Positions 33,180 to 42,847 of a stretch of DNA of 64,000 nt are shown here, piece after piece; within the stretch, counting starts at the first letter, position 1, and every line of letters starts with the position of its first letter. The stretch is taken from contig NZ_JAPELX010000001.1 of NCBI RefSeq assembly GCF_026343335.1, positions 4,526,001 through 4,590,000 on the forward strand. The letters run 5' to 3'. Under the pieces are notes generated by a model. The model made no database searches. It saw only the letters and a program-made list of their open reading frames with translations, and was not told where the DNA came from. Both the position numbers and the translations under genes were made by a program. This DNA is from Streptomyces sp. NBC_00078 (GTDB taxonomy: Bacteria > Actinomycetota > Actinomycetes > Streptomycetales > Streptomycetaceae).

Positions 33180-34262
33180 ATGGGTTCGGTTCGCGTAGCC
33201 ATCATCGGCGTGGGCAACTGCGCGGCGTCGCTGGTGCAAGGCGTCGAGTACTACAAGGACGCCGACCCGGCGTCGAAGGTCCCCGGCCTGATGCACGTGC
33301 AGTTCGGTGACTACCACGTCGGCGACGTCGAGTTCGTCGCGGCGTTCGACGTCGACGCCAAGAAGGTCGGCCTCGACCTCGCGGACGCGATCGGCGCCTC
33401 CGAGAACAACACCATCAAGATCTGCGATGTCCCGAACACGGGCGTCCAGGTCCAGCGTGGCCACACGCTCGACGGTCTGGGCAAGTACTACCGCGAGACG
33501 ATCGAGGAGTCCGCCGAGGCCCCGGTCGATGTGGTCCAGATCCTCAAGGACAAGCAGGTCGACGTCCTCGTCTGCTACCTGCCCGTCGGTTCCGAGGACG
33601 CGGCGAAGTTCTACGCCCAGTGCGCCATCGACGCCAAGGTCGCGTTCGTCAACGCTCTTCCGGTCTTCATCGCCGGCACCAAGGAGTGGGCGGACAAGTT
33701 CACCGAGGCGGGCGTCCCGATCGTTGGCGACGACATCAAGTCGCAGGTCGGCGCGACCATCACGCACCGTGTGATGGCAAAGCTGTTCGAGGACCGCGGT
33801 GTCCGTCTTGAGCGCACCATGCAGCTCAATGTCGGCGGCAACATGGACTTCAAGAACATGCTCGAGCGTGACCGTCTCGAGTCGAAGAAGATCTCGAAGA
33901 CGCAGGCCGTCACCTCGCAGATCCGCGACCGTGAGCTGGGCGAGAAGAACGTCCACATCGGCCCGTCCGACTACGTCGCCTGGCTCGACGACCGCAAGTG
34001 GGCCTACGTCCGCCTCGAGGGCCGTGCCTTCGGTGACGTCCCGCTGAACCTCGAGTACAAGCTGGAGGTCTGGGACTCCCCGAACTCCGCGGGTGTCATC
34101 ATCGACGCCCTGCGCGCCGCGAAGATCGCCAAGGACCGCGGCATCGGGGGCCCGATCCTTTCCGCGTCCTCGTACTTCATGAAGTCCCCGCCGGTGCAGT
34201 ACTTCGACGACGAGGCCTTCGAGAACGTCGAGAAGTTCATCAAGGGTGAGGTCGAGCGCTAA
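33180..34262 (+). CDS. ino1: Inositol-3-phosphate synthase
   Basis: The 360-residue protein begins MGSVRVAIIGVGNCAASLVQGVEYY, the NAD-binding Rossmann loop of the actinobacterial Ino1 family, and contains VGDDIKSQVGATITHRVM and LNVGGNMDFKNM. It converts glucose 6-phosphate to myo-inositol 3-phosphate, the precursor of phosphatidylinositol and mycothiol. ATG at 33180 follows AGGGAGC. It is 44 bp downstream of the PadR gene. Confidence 0.92.
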   Translation: MGSVRVAIIGVGNCAASLVQGVEYYKDADPASKVPGLMHVQFGDYHVGDVEFVAAFDVDAKKVGLDLADAIGASENNTIKICDVPNTGVQVQRGHTLDGLGKYYRETIEESAEAPVDVVQILKDKQVDVLVCYLPVGSEDAAKFYAQCAIDAKVAFVNALPVFIAGTKEWADKFTEAGVPIVGDDIKSQVGATITHRVMAKLFEDRGVRLERTMQLNVGGNMDFKNMLERDRLESKKISKTQAVTSQIRDRELGEKNVHIGPSDYVAWLDDRKWAYVRLEGRAFGDVPLNLEYKLEVWDSPNSAGVIIDALRAAKIAKDRGIGGPILSASSYFMKSPPVQYFDDEAFENVEKFIKGEVER

Positions 34263-34294
34263 GCGCTGACACAACCGCTCCTGCCAGGGCGTCG

Positions 34295-34327
34295 AGGGTC
34301 CCCCGGGTTTCACGACCTGGGGGCCCT
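34295..34327 (+). terminator. Hairpin after ino1
   Basis: An imperfect stem (AGGGTCCCCC arm with GGGGGCCCT) lies 33 bp after the ino1 stop and just before the MFS gene. Confidence 0.55.
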
Positions 34328-34350
34328 CCCCGTATGTCAGGCTGTGCTCC

Positions 34351-35613
34351 ATGGCCGTGGTCCGTGACCTGCGCACCCTTCTGCGCTTCGCGAACTTCCG
34401 GCGGCTGCTCTCCGTACGCCTGCTCTCCCAGGGCGCCGACGGCGTCTACCAGGTCGCGCTCGCCGCCTACGTCGTCTTCTCGCCGGAGAAACAGACCTCG
34501 CCCGGCGCGATCGCCTCCGCGATGGCGGTCCTGCTGCTTCCGTACTCGCTGGTGGGCCCCTTCGCCGGCGTCCTCCTGGACCGCTGGCGCCGACGCCAGG
34601 TCTTTCTCTACGGCAACCTGCTGCGCGCCGTGATGGCCTCGGCGACGGCCGTACTGATGCTCGGCCACGTCCCGGACTGGCTCTTCTACGCCTCCGCGTT
34701 GTCCGTCACCGCGGTCAACCGTTTCGTCCTCGCGGGGCTGTCCGCGGCGCTCCCGCGTGTGGTCGACGCCGAGCGCCTCGTGATGGCCAACTCCCTTTCC
34801 CCGACCGCCGGTACTCTCGCCGCGACCGCGGGCGGCGGCCTCGCCTTCGTCGTACGTCTGGTCGTGTCCGACTCCGACGCCGCCGTCGTGCTGGTCGGCG
34901 CCTTCCTGTACCTGTGCGCGGGACTCGCGTCGCTCAGCCTCGCGCCCGAACAACTGGGACCGGACCCCGAGTTGGTGCGGCCCAAGCTGGCAGCGGCGCT
35001 CTCCGGCACCGCCTGCGACCTGGGGGCAGCCGTTCGCCACCTCGCCTCACCCCCGCGCCGAGAGGCCGCCTGGGCGCTCTTCGCGGTGACCCTGATGCGC
35101 TTCTGCTACGGCGCCCTGCTCGTCATGCTCCTGATGCTGTGCCGGTACGCCTTCGCCTCGAACGCGGGTGACGGACTGCGCCTGCTGGGGGTGGCATTGG
35201 GGACATCGGCCGCCGGTTTCTTCGCCGCGGCCGTGATGACTCCTTGGGCTGCGGGCCGGCTGGGGCCCGGCCGCTGGATATCCGTCTGCGCCGCAGCGGC
35301 CGCCCTCCTTGAGCCCGCCCTCGGCCTCCCCTTCGCCGCCGCCCCCATGCTGGCAGCCACCTTCGTCCTCGGTCTGACCACCCAGGGCGCGAAGATCGCG
35401 ACGGACACGGTCGTGCAGTCCTCGGTGGACGATGGCTTCCGGGGCCGGATCTTCTCCATCTACGACGTCCTCTTCAACATCGCCTTCGTCGGCGCCGGCG
35501 CGGTGGCCGCGCTGATGCTGCCGCCGGACGGCCGTTCCGTGCCGCTGGTGGTCACAGTCGCCGTTATCTACGGGGCAGTTGCTGCGGCTATGGCCCGCTT
35601 TGAACGCCAGTAA
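34351..35613 (+). CDS. MFS transporter
   Basis: The 420-residue protein has about twelve hydrophobic segments. It contains the major-facilitator loop LVGPFAGVLLDRWRRRQVFLYGNLLRA between helices 2 and 3, and a second-half counterpart. The DxxxRR motif and general shape match MFS_3-type drug or metabolite exporters. Substrate is unknown. Confidence 0.83.
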   Translation: MAVVRDLRTLLRFANFRRLLSVRLLSQGADGVYQVALAAYVVFSPEKQTSPGAIASAMAVLLLPYSLVGPFAGVLLDRWRRRQVFLYGNLLRAVMASATAVLMLGHVPDWLFYASALSVTAVNRFVLAGLSAALPRVVDAERLVMANSLSPTAGTLAATAGGGLAFVVRLVVSDSDAAVVLVGAFLYLCAGLASLSLAPEQLGPDPELVRPKLAAALSGTACDLGAAVRHLASPPRREAAWALFAVTLMRFCYGALLVMLLMLCRYAFASNAGDGLRLLGVALGTSAAGFFAAAVMTPWAAGRLGPGRWISVCAAAAALLEPALGLPFAAAPMLAATFVLGLTTQGAKIATDTVVQSSVDDGFRGRIFSIYDVLFNIAFVGAGAVAALMLPPDGRSVPLVVTVAVIYGAVAAAMARFERQ

Positions 35614-35741
35614 GTGTCACGTCAACGGCACAGAGTCCCCCTGGACTACAGGGATGCCAGTGGGGCCCGGTAACTTACGTGCGTCTTACTCGCCTCATAT
35701 GTGCGTCATATCGCCATGCTTGCTTCTAGGGGGATCCTCAA

Positions 35742-36215
35742 GTGTCTACTCCGCCGCCCCAGGGCCAGGCACCGTACCCGCCCCAGGGCGCCTACCCGCA
35801 GCAGCCGGGTCAGCCCGGGTTCCCCCAGCAGGGTGCCGCACCGTACGCCACGGTTCCGCCGCAGCCCAGCCGTAAACCGAGCTTCAAGACGATCAAGAAC
35901 ATAGTCATCGTCGCTGTGGTGGCTTGCGTTGCCATCGGCGGTTATATAGCCAGCCGCGACGACGCCGACACGGCGAAGGTCGGTGACTGCATGCACCGCG
36001 GCAGCACCAGTGCCAGCGACCCGGACCTCGAGGTTGTCGACTGCAGCTCTGCGAAAGCGCAGTACGTGGTGCTGGCCAAGATCAAGGGCTCCTACACCAC
36101 CGAGATCGAGTCCTCGACCAAATGCGAGGCCGCGGCCAAGGACTTCAAGTACACCTACACGGAGAGCGGCGACAGCAGCGACTTCCTGCTCTGTCTGAAG
36201 GACTACACCAAGTAG
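35742..36215 (+). CDS. LppU/SCO3897-like single-pass protein
   Basis: The 157-residue protein has a Pro/Gln-rich N-terminus (PPPQGQAPYPPQGAYPQQPG). One transmembrane segment (IKNIVIVAVVACVAIGGYIAS) follows, with an outside domain containing four cysteines (GDCMHRG, VDCSSAK, TKCEAAAKDF, FLLCLKDYTK) that could form two disulfides. It resembles the streptomycete LppU family. GTG at 35742 follows AGGGGGATC. Function unknown. Confidence 0.75.
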   Translation: MSTPPPQGQAPYPPQGAYPQQPGQPGFPQQGAAPYATVPPQPSRKPSFKTIKNIVIVAVVACVAIGGYIASRDDADTAKVGDCMHRGSTSASDPDLEVVDCSSAKAQYVVLAKIKGSYTTEIESSTKCEAAAKDFKYTYTESGDSSDFLLCLKDYTK

Positions 36216-36222
36216 GACGGAG

Positions 36223-36292
36223 GGGCGGTGTTTCACGTGAAACACCGCCCTCACCGCGTCCGGGGTCATGTTTCACGTGAAACATGACCCCG
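36223..36292. promoter_or_regulatory. parS: Two parS sites embedded in extended palindromes
   Basis: Perfect cores at 36230-36243 and 36270-36283. The first lies in a 28-bp perfect palindrome (36223-36250), the second in a 32-bp perfect palindrome (36261-36292). Both lie between two convergent genes and could also act as terminators. Confidence 0.92.
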
Positions 36293-36302
36293 TTTCACAC
36301 CC

Positions 36303-37745
36303 TCAGCCCTGCTCGGCCCACCACTCCTTGAGAGCAGCCACCGCGGCATCATGCTCCATCGGGCCGTTCTCCAGGCGCAGTTCCAGCATCTGCTTGTACG
36401 CGTTGCCGATGGCCGGGCCGGGACCGATGCCCAGGATCTCCATGATCTGGTTGCCGTCCAGATCCGGGCGGATCGCGTCCAGCTCCTCCTGCTCCTGGAG
36501 TTGGGCGATGCGCTCCTCCAGACCGTCGTACGCACGCGACAGTGCCGCCGCCCTGCGCTTGTTCCGCGTCGTGCAGTCCGAGCGGGTCAGTTTGTGCAGG
36601 CGATCGAGGAGCGGGCCGGCGTCACGGACATAGCGGCGGACCGCCGAGTCCGTCCACTCTCCGGTGCCGTAGCCGTGGAAGCGCAGATGGAGTTCGACCA
36701 AGCGTGAGACGTCCCTCACCAGTTCGTTGGAGTACTTGAGCGCCGTCATGCGCTTCTTGGTCATCTTCGCGCCGACCACCTCGTGATGGTGGAACGAGAC
36801 CCGGCCGTCCTGCTCGAAACGGCGCGTGCGCGGCTTGCCGATGTCGTGCAGCAGCGCAGCCAGGCGGAGGGTCAGGTCGGGGCTGTCCTTCTCCAACTCG
36901 ATCGCCTGCTCCAGAACGATCAACGTGTGTTCGTAGACGTCCTTGTGCCGGTGGTGCTCGTCGCGCTCCAGCCGCAGGGCCGGCAGTTCGGGCAGCACAT
37001 GCTCGGCAAGCCCGCTGTCGACGAGCAGCGTCAGACCCTTGCGTGGGTTCCCCGAGAGGACGAGCTTGTTGAGTTCGTCCCGCACCCGCTCGGCCGAGAC
37101 GATCTCGATGCGTTCCGCCATCTCCTTCATGGCGGTCACGACCTCGGGAGCCACCTCGAAATCGAGCTGCGCGGCGAAGCGTGCGGCCCGCATCATCCGC
37201 AGCGGATCGTCGGAGAAGGATGCCTCAGGAGTGCCCGGGGTACGCAGAACGCGCGCAACGAGGTCGTCCCGTCCGCCGTGCGGATCGATGAACTTCTTCT
37301 CCGGGAGTGCGACGGCCATCGCGTTGACGGTGAAGTCACGCCTGACGAGGTCTTCCTCGATGGAGTCGCCGTACGACACCTCCGGCTTGCGCGAGGTCCG
37401 GTCGTAGGCCTCCGACCGGTAGGTCGTCACCTCGATCTGGTAGCCGTCCTTCTGGGCGCCGACGGTGCCGAACGCGATGCCGACCTCCCACAAGGCGTCC
37501 GCCCAGGGCCGGACGATCTTGAGAACGTCCTCGGGGCGCGCGTCGGTCGTGAAGTCGAGGTCGTTGCCGAGTCGGCCCAGCAGCGCGTCCCGGACCGAGC
37601 CGCCGACGAGGGCGAGCGAGAATCCCGCCTCCTGGAAACGGCGGGCGAGGTCGTCGGCGACAGGGGCGACCCGCAGCGGTTCGCTCGGCACGCGGTGCGG
37701 CTCCTGGCTCAGGTCACTGAGGTGGGCTTCGTTGGCGTTCGGCAC
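36303..37745 (-). CDS. CCA-adding enzyme / poly(A) polymerase-family nucleotidyltransferase
   Basis: The 480-residue protein has the class II nucleotidyltransferase motif FSLALVGGSVRDALLGRLGNDLDFTTDA (catalytic DxD) and the RRDFTVNAMAVAL motif. It also has a C-terminal HD domain (LAALLHDIGKPRTRRF). These are features of bacterial CCA tRNA nucleotidyltransferases, which add or repair tRNA 3' ends. GTG at 37745 (VPNANEAHLS) is chosen; the frame extends further upstream without support. The order CCA enzyme, DUF6049, murJ, sigM resembles M. tuberculosis Rv3907-Rv3911. Confidence 0.88.
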   Translation of the reverse strand: MPNANEAHLSDLSQEPHRVPSEPLRVAPVADDLARRFQEAGFSLALVGGSVRDALLGRLGNDLDFTTDARPEDVLKIVRPWADALWEVGIAFGTVGAQKDGYQIEVTTYRSEAYDRTSRKPEVSYGDSIEEDLVRRDFTVNAMAVALPEKKFIDPHGGRDDLVARVLRTPGTPEASFSDDPLRMMRAARFAAQLDFEVAPEVVTAMKEMAERIEIVSAERVRDELNKLVLSGNPRKGLTLLVDSGLAEHVLPELPALRLERDEHHRHKDVYEHTLIVLEQAIELEKDSPDLTLRLAALLHDIGKPRTRRFEQDGRVSFHHHEVVGAKMTKKRMTALKYSNELVRDVSRLVELHLRFHGYGTGEWTDSAVRRYVRDAGPLLDRLHKLTRSDCTTRNKRRAAALSRAYDGLEERIAQLQEQEELDAIRPDLDGNQIMEILGIGPGPAIGNAYKQMLELRLENGPMEHDAAVAALKEWWAEQG

Positions 37746-38003
37746 AACAGAAGAGGGTACGTGGCCCGGGCGACCGCGAGCGCCTCCATTAAACGTGCAC
37801 GGACACCTCCCTCGATACAGGCACAAGGCCTGCTCTTGAGGCGTACGGTGGCGCTCCTCTTTATTCATACGCATACAGGACACATCGCCCCTGTCTCCCG
37901 ATCTTGTGGAGCGGTCCGCGGCACTTCCCCTCAGCGCGCATCGTTACCATGCGTGGACGCACATTCCGACGACCACTGACGACGACGAGGGACGGGCGAG
38001 CGC

Positions 38004-40397
38004 GTGGCCGAGGCGGCAGACTTCCAGGGGACACATCCCTCACCTGCCCGCCGCTGGCTGCGGCGCACCGGAGCACTGCTCGCCGGGGCGCCTCTGCTGG
38101 CCGGCCTCCTCCAGCTGCCCTGCTCCGTCTCCGCGGACGCGGCCGACCAGTCCTCGTCCCAGGACGCTTCCGGCACGGGCTCGGTGTCCGTCGCCCTCGA
38201 CTCGCTCAGCCCCGACGTCCCCACGGACGGGGACACACTGACCGTGTCGGGCACGGTGACCAACAACGGCAAGCAGACGGTCACCGGTGCCCACGTGGGA
38301 CTGAGCGTGGGTCCCGAGCTGAACACGCGCTCGGACGTCCAGGACACCGCACAGCGCAGTGACAGCGTCCAGGGCTCTACCGGCACGGAGGTCGGCGGCA
38401 AGTACGTCGAGAAGTTCTCCAAGCTCACCCCGGGGGTCGCCGAGCCCTTCAGCATCACGGTGCCGGTCGACAAACTGGACCTCGGCGGCGACGGGGTCTA
38501 CCAGTTCGCCGTCTCACTGTCCGGCCAGACGCCCGCACAGCCCTGGGACAAGCTCCTGGGCATCGAGCGGACCTTCCTGCCGTGGCAGCCCGACGACGCC
38601 GACACCAAGACGAAGACGACGTTCCTGTGGCCGCTCGTCTCCACCGTCCATATGACGGCGGAGACGGGATCGAACGAACAGCAGACGCCGGTCTTCCTCA
38701 ACGACGACCTCGCCAAGGAGATCTCCCCGGGCGGCCGCCTCGACGAGATGCTGTCCCTGGGCAAGGACCTCGACGTCACCTGGGTGATCGACCCGGACCT
38801 GCTGGCCTCCATCGACGCGATGACCCGCAGCTATCGCGTCCGGACCGACAACGGCAGCACCACGGCGGGCACGCACCAGGCTGCCGCCAAGCAGTGGCTC
38901 GACGAACTGCAGCAGGCTGTGTCCGACAAGGAGGTCGTGGCCCTGCCTTTCGCCGACCCGGACCTGGCCTCCCTAGCCCACAACGGCACGAGCGTCAGCG
39001 GCTCGCTGAGCCACCTCAAAGAGGCCACCGACGTCGTCGCCAACACGGTGGAGCCGATCCTTCACGTGAAGCCGAACACCGACTTCGCCTGGCCGGCGGA
39101 CGGCGCCGTCGACCCGTCCATCATCAAGGTCGCCACCTCCGCCGGCGCGGACAAGGTGATCGCGCGCAGCGACAGCCTCCAGGAGACCGCCGGCCTGCCC
39201 TACACCCCCTCCGCGGCCCGCCCGATCGGCGGCGGCACCACCGCGGTCGTCGCGGACGCCCGCCTGTCGACGGTCTTCCAAGGGGATCTGACGAAGGCCT
39301 CCGCCACCACGCTGGCCGTTCAGCAGTTCCTCGCCCAGAGCCTGACGCTCGACAAGCAGACGAAGAAACAACGCAGCATTGTCGTCGCCCCGCAGCGGAT
39401 GCCCACGACGCGCCAGGCCCAGGCGATGGCCGTGGCGCTCACGGCCCTGCAGGGCAGCAACTGGTCCGAGAGCCAGGACCTCGCCTCGGCCGCCAAGGCC
39501 AAGCCCGACCCCGGTGCCACGACAAAGGTGCCGTCGACGTCCGCGTACCCCTCCTCGCTGCGCAAGCAGGAGCTGCCGCACTCGGCCTTCGATGCGATCG
39601 CGACCACCCAGGACAAGCTCGACAACTTCCAGGTGATCCTCTCCGACGAGTCCCGGGTGGTGACCCCCTTCGGACGGGCCATGAACCGCGGGATGTCCAC
39701 GTCGTGGCGGGGCCGCCCGGACGACGCGGAGAGCTTCCGCATCAACGTGGAGAACCACCTCGCCGAGCTGACCAGCCAGGTCAAGCTGATCGACAAGTCC
39801 GACACCAAGCTCTCCGGACGTAGCGCCACGATCCCTGTGACGGTGCAGAACAACCTGGTGCAGGGCGTCGAGCACCTGACGCTGCGTCTCACCTCGACGA
39901 GCCCCACCCGACTCCAGATCGGCGGCGACGCCTACCAGGAGCAGCCCGTCACGGTCTCCGGCGGTCACAGCCAGACGGTGAAGTTCACCACGTCGGCCAA
40001 GGCCAACGGCCAGGCCACGGTGGTCGCCCAGCTGTACACGCAGGACGGCCAGGAGTACGGCGATGCCGTCACCTTCGACGTCAAGGTCACCGAGTTCACG
40101 GCTACCGTGATGCTGGTCATCGGCGGCGGCTTCCTCCTGCTCGTCCTCGCCGGCTTCCGGATGTACACACAGCGCAAGCGGGCGGCCGCCCGTGAAGCCG
40201 AGGAGGACGGTCCCGGCGAGACGGGCGGCGAGCCCGAAGACGGGCCCAAGAACCCCGAGGGCCCTGCAGGCCGTCTCAAGGAGGAGTCCGGCACCGGCAC
40301 CCGGGCAGACGACTCTGAGCAGCCGAGTGACCCGACACCGGACACCGCACCGGAAAGCACCGACCCGTCCGGCACGGGTGAGAGAGTGGACCGTTGA
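38004..40397 (+). CDS. DUF6049 secreted/membrane-anchored protein
   Basis: The 797-residue protein has an N-terminal signal sequence (WLRRTGALLAGAPLLAGLLQLPCSVSADA). A long extracellular part opens with an Ig-like segment (SVSVALDSLSPDVPTDGDTL), and a C-terminal transmembrane helix (ATVMLVIGGGFLLLVLAGFRMY) is followed by a disordered cytoplasmic tail. It is the counterpart of M. tuberculosis Rv3909, always placed before the lipid II flippase gene, so an envelope role is likely though unproven. GTG start at 38004. Confidence 0.8.
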   Translation: MAEAADFQGTHPSPARRWLRRTGALLAGAPLLAGLLQLPCSVSADAADQSSSQDASGTGSVSVALDSLSPDVPTDGDTLTVSGTVTNNGKQTVTGAHVGLSVGPELNTRSDVQDTAQRSDSVQGSTGTEVGGKYVEKFSKLTPGVAEPFSITVPVDKLDLGGDGVYQFAVSLSGQTPAQPWDKLLGIERTFLPWQPDDADTKTKTTFLWPLVSTVHMTAETGSNEQQTPVFLNDDLAKEISPGGRLDEMLSLGKDLDVTWVIDPDLLASIDAMTRSYRVRTDNGSTTAGTHQAAAKQWLDELQQAVSDKEVVALPFADPDLASLAHNGTSVSGSLSHLKEATDVVANTVEPILHVKPNTDFAWPADGAVDPSIIKVATSAGADKVIARSDSLQETAGLPYTPSAARPIGGGTTAVVADARLSTVFQGDLTKASATTLAVQQFLAQSLTLDKQTKKQRSIVVAPQRMPTTRQAQAMAVALTALQGSNWSESQDLASAAKAKPDPGATTKVPSTSAYPSSLRKQELPHSAFDAIATTQDKLDNFQVILSDESRVVTPFGRAMNRGMSTSWRGRPDDAESFRINVENHLAELTSQVKLIDKSDTKLSGRSATIPVTVQNNLVQGVEHLTLRLTSTSPTRLQIGGDAYQEQPVTVSGGHSQTVKFTTSAKANGQATVVAQLYTQDGQEYGDAVTFDVKVTEFTATVMLVIGGGFLLLVLAGFRMYTQRKRAAAREAEEDGPGETGGEPEDGPKNPEGPAGRLKEESGTGTRADDSEQPSDPTPDTAPESTDPSGTGERVDR

Positions 40398-40442
40398 GGA
40401 TGTCGTGGCCGGTGGGCCCGGGACGATGAGGTGGGGTAAACC

Positions 40443-42710
40443 ATGAACGCGCCGTACGACGGTGACCGCGGCCAGGCCGCGGGCAGCTCGGGCCCCCCCG
40501 AGGGCCCGCAGCCCGAGCACGGCCAGGTACAGCCGCAGGCCCCCGCCGACATGTACCTCCAGGACGCTTACGACCAGGACCCCTACCGGGCGCAGGACCT
40601 CGCCGCCCAGGATCCGGTCGCGGAGGCCCTCTACGACCGCGCGGCACACCCCCCGCCTCCCCTGGGCACCTACCAGCCGCAGCAGCCGCTGTACGGCCGA
40701 CCGCCCCAGTCTCCGTACGCCCCTGACCCGCGCAAGTGGGCCCAGACCCCGGCGCCGGAGCCGGGTGGCCCGAACCAGTACCTGCCGTACGGTGACGATC
40801 CCCGTACGACCCAGTACGTGGGCGTCGACGACCTGGTCACCCAGGCCGGCGAGGAACGCCACGAGCCGGACGCCTTCGCGCATCTCTTCCGGGACCAGCA
40901 GCAAAGCGGACATCTGGCGTCTGATCCCCCGTCGGTGCCCGGCCCGGCAGCCGCCCCTCGCGGGCCGTCAACGGCGCCGCAGTACCAGGCTGCGGCGGCT
41001 CCCGCGCCCACGGCGGACGAGACCCTCAACCTCGGCGCCATGCCCGCCGCCGCCACGGCATCAGCCCCAGCGAAGAAGGGCGGGCGGGCCACGGGCCTGC
41101 TCAAGTCCAGTGCCGTCATGGCCGCAGGCACGATGGTCTCCCGCCTCACGGGTTTCATCCGCTCCGCGCTGATCGTCTCGGCACTGGGCGTCGGCCTGCT
41201 CGGTGACACCTTCCAGGTCGCCTACCAGCTGCCGACGATGATCTACATCCTCACCGTCGGCGGCGGCCTCAACTCCGTGTTCGTCCCCCAGCTGGTGCGC
41301 GCGATGAAGGAGGACGAGGACGGCGGCGAGGCCTTCGCCAACCGGCTGCTGACCCTGGTCATGGTGGCGCTGGGCGGCCTCACGGTGCTCGCGGTTCTCG
41401 GCGCCCCGCTCCTGATCCGTCTGCTGTCCGACTCCGTCGCCGGCGACCCTGCGGCCAACGAGGTCGGCGTCACCTTCGTCCGCTACTTCCTGCCCTCGAT
41501 CTTCTTCATGGGCGTCCACGTGGTGATGGGACAGGTCCTCAACGCCCGCGGCAAGTTCGGCGCGATGATGTGGACCCCGGTCCTGAACAACATCGTCATC
41601 ATCGTGACACTCGGCATGTTCATCTGGGTGTACGGCACCGCAGCGGACTCCGGCATGAAGGTCACGAACATCCCACCGGAGGGCCAGCGGCTCCTCGGCA
41701 TCGGCGTGCTGCTCGGCCTTGTCGTCCAGGCCCTGGCGATGATCCCGTACCTGCGCGAGACCGGGTTCCGGCTGCGACTGCGCTTCGACTGGAGGGGCCA
41801 CGGCCTCGGCAAGGCCGTGACGCTCGCCAAGTGGACGGTTCTGTTCGTGCTCGCCAACCAGGCCGGCGCGATCGTCGTCTCACAGCTGTCCACCTCGGCC
41901 GGCAAGGCGTCTCCCGTCGACGGCACAGGCTTCGCCGCCTACGCCAACGCCCAGCTGATCTGGGGCCTTCCGCAGGCCATCATCACCGTCTCCCTGATGG
42001 CCGCCCTACTGCCGCGCATCTCGCGCTCGGCAGCCGAGGGCGACGGCGGCGCCGTCCGCGACGACATCTCCCAGGGCCTGCGCACCACAGCCGTCGCCAT
42101 CGTGCCGATCGCCTTCGGTTTCCTCGCCCTCGGCATCCCGATGTGCACGCTGATCTTCGGTTCCTCCGGCATCAGCGAGGCCACCAACATGGGCTTCATG
42201 CTGATGGCGTTCGCCCTCGGCCTGATCCCGTACTCCGTGCAGTACGTCGTCCTGCGAGCGTTCTACGCCTACGAGGACACACGGACGCCCTTCTACAACA
42301 CGGTCATCGTGGCCGCCGTCAACGCGGGCGCCTCGGTGCTGTGTTACGTCACGCTGCCGCCCCGCTGGGCCGTGGCCGGCATGGCCGCCTCGTACGGTCT
42401 CGCCTACGCAATCGGCGTCGGAGTCGCCTGGAACCGGCTGCGCAAGCGGCTGGGCGGCGACCTGGACGGCGCCCGTGTCCTGCGCACCTACGCACGGCTC
42501 GGCATCGCCTCGGTGCCGGCGGCACTGCTCAGCGGCGCGGCCTGCTACGAGATCGGTCACACGCTCGGCCAGGGCGTCGTCGGATCCCTCGCGGCCATCC
42601 TGGCCGGCGGAGTGGTGCTGCTCGGGATCTTCTTCGTAGCCGCCCGCAAGATGCGCATCGAGGAGCTGAACTCACTGGTCGGCATGGTCCGCGGACGCCT
42701 GGGGCGCTGA
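40443..42710 (+). CDS. murJ: Lipid II flippase MurJ (MviN)
   Basis: The 755-residue protein has a disordered, Pro/Gln/Tyr-rich N-terminal extension of about 200 residues, then the 14-helix MurJ core starting SSAVMAAGTMVSRLTGFIRSAL. Core features include GLLGDTFQVAYQLPTMIYIL, GGGLNSVFVPQLV and QYVVLRAFYAYEDTRTPF. It moves lipid II across the membrane for peptidoglycan synthesis. ATG 40443 follows GAGGTGGGG. Unlike mycobacterial MviN, the pseudokinase domain is encoded by the separate gene at 42848. Confidence 0.93.
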   Translation: MNAPYDGDRGQAAGSSGPPEGPQPEHGQVQPQAPADMYLQDAYDQDPYRAQDLAAQDPVAEALYDRAAHPPPPLGTYQPQQPLYGRPPQSPYAPDPRKWAQTPAPEPGGPNQYLPYGDDPRTTQYVGVDDLVTQAGEERHEPDAFAHLFRDQQQSGHLASDPPSVPGPAAAPRGPSTAPQYQAAAAPAPTADETLNLGAMPAAATASAPAKKGGRATGLLKSSAVMAAGTMVSRLTGFIRSALIVSALGVGLLGDTFQVAYQLPTMIYILTVGGGLNSVFVPQLVRAMKEDEDGGEAFANRLLTLVMVALGGLTVLAVLGAPLLIRLLSDSVAGDPAANEVGVTFVRYFLPSIFFMGVHVVMGQVLNARGKFGAMMWTPVLNNIVIIVTLGMFIWVYGTAADSGMKVTNIPPEGQRLLGIGVLLGLVVQALAMIPYLRETGFRLRLRFDWRGHGLGKAVTLAKWTVLFVLANQAGAIVVSQLSTSAGKASPVDGTGFAAYANAQLIWGLPQAIITVSLMAALLPRISRSAAEGDGGAVRDDISQGLRTTAVAIVPIAFGFLALGIPMCTLIFGSSGISEATNMGFMLMAFALGLIPYSVQYVVLRAFYAYEDTRTPFYNTVIVAAVNAGASVLCYVTLPPRWAVAGMAASYGLAYAIGVGVAWNRLRKRLGGDLDGARVLRTYARLGIASVPAALLSGAACYEIGHTLGQGVVGSLAAILAGGVVLLGIFFVAARKMRIEELNSLVGMVRGRLGR

Positions 42711-42847
42711 CGCGGGGGTACGCGCACAACCATCGTCCGCCACCGTGTGTCGTGCATAGCGGCGGACTGTGGGCACAATTGGTTTGGCGTCGGACGGCGC
42801 GCACGGATGTCGGTCGGCGCGCATTGAATGGGGAGGCAGGAACGACG

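Noticed and set aside
39060..39075. CTTCACGTGAAG resembling parS in the DUF6049 gene
   Set aside because: Three mismatches to the parS consensus within a coding sequence; too weak to call.
41570..42847. Upstream extension of the pseudokinase reading frame across murJ
   Set aside because: The frame is open through murJ only by GC bias; the translated part is basic low-complexity and the GTG at 42848 has a good ribosome site.
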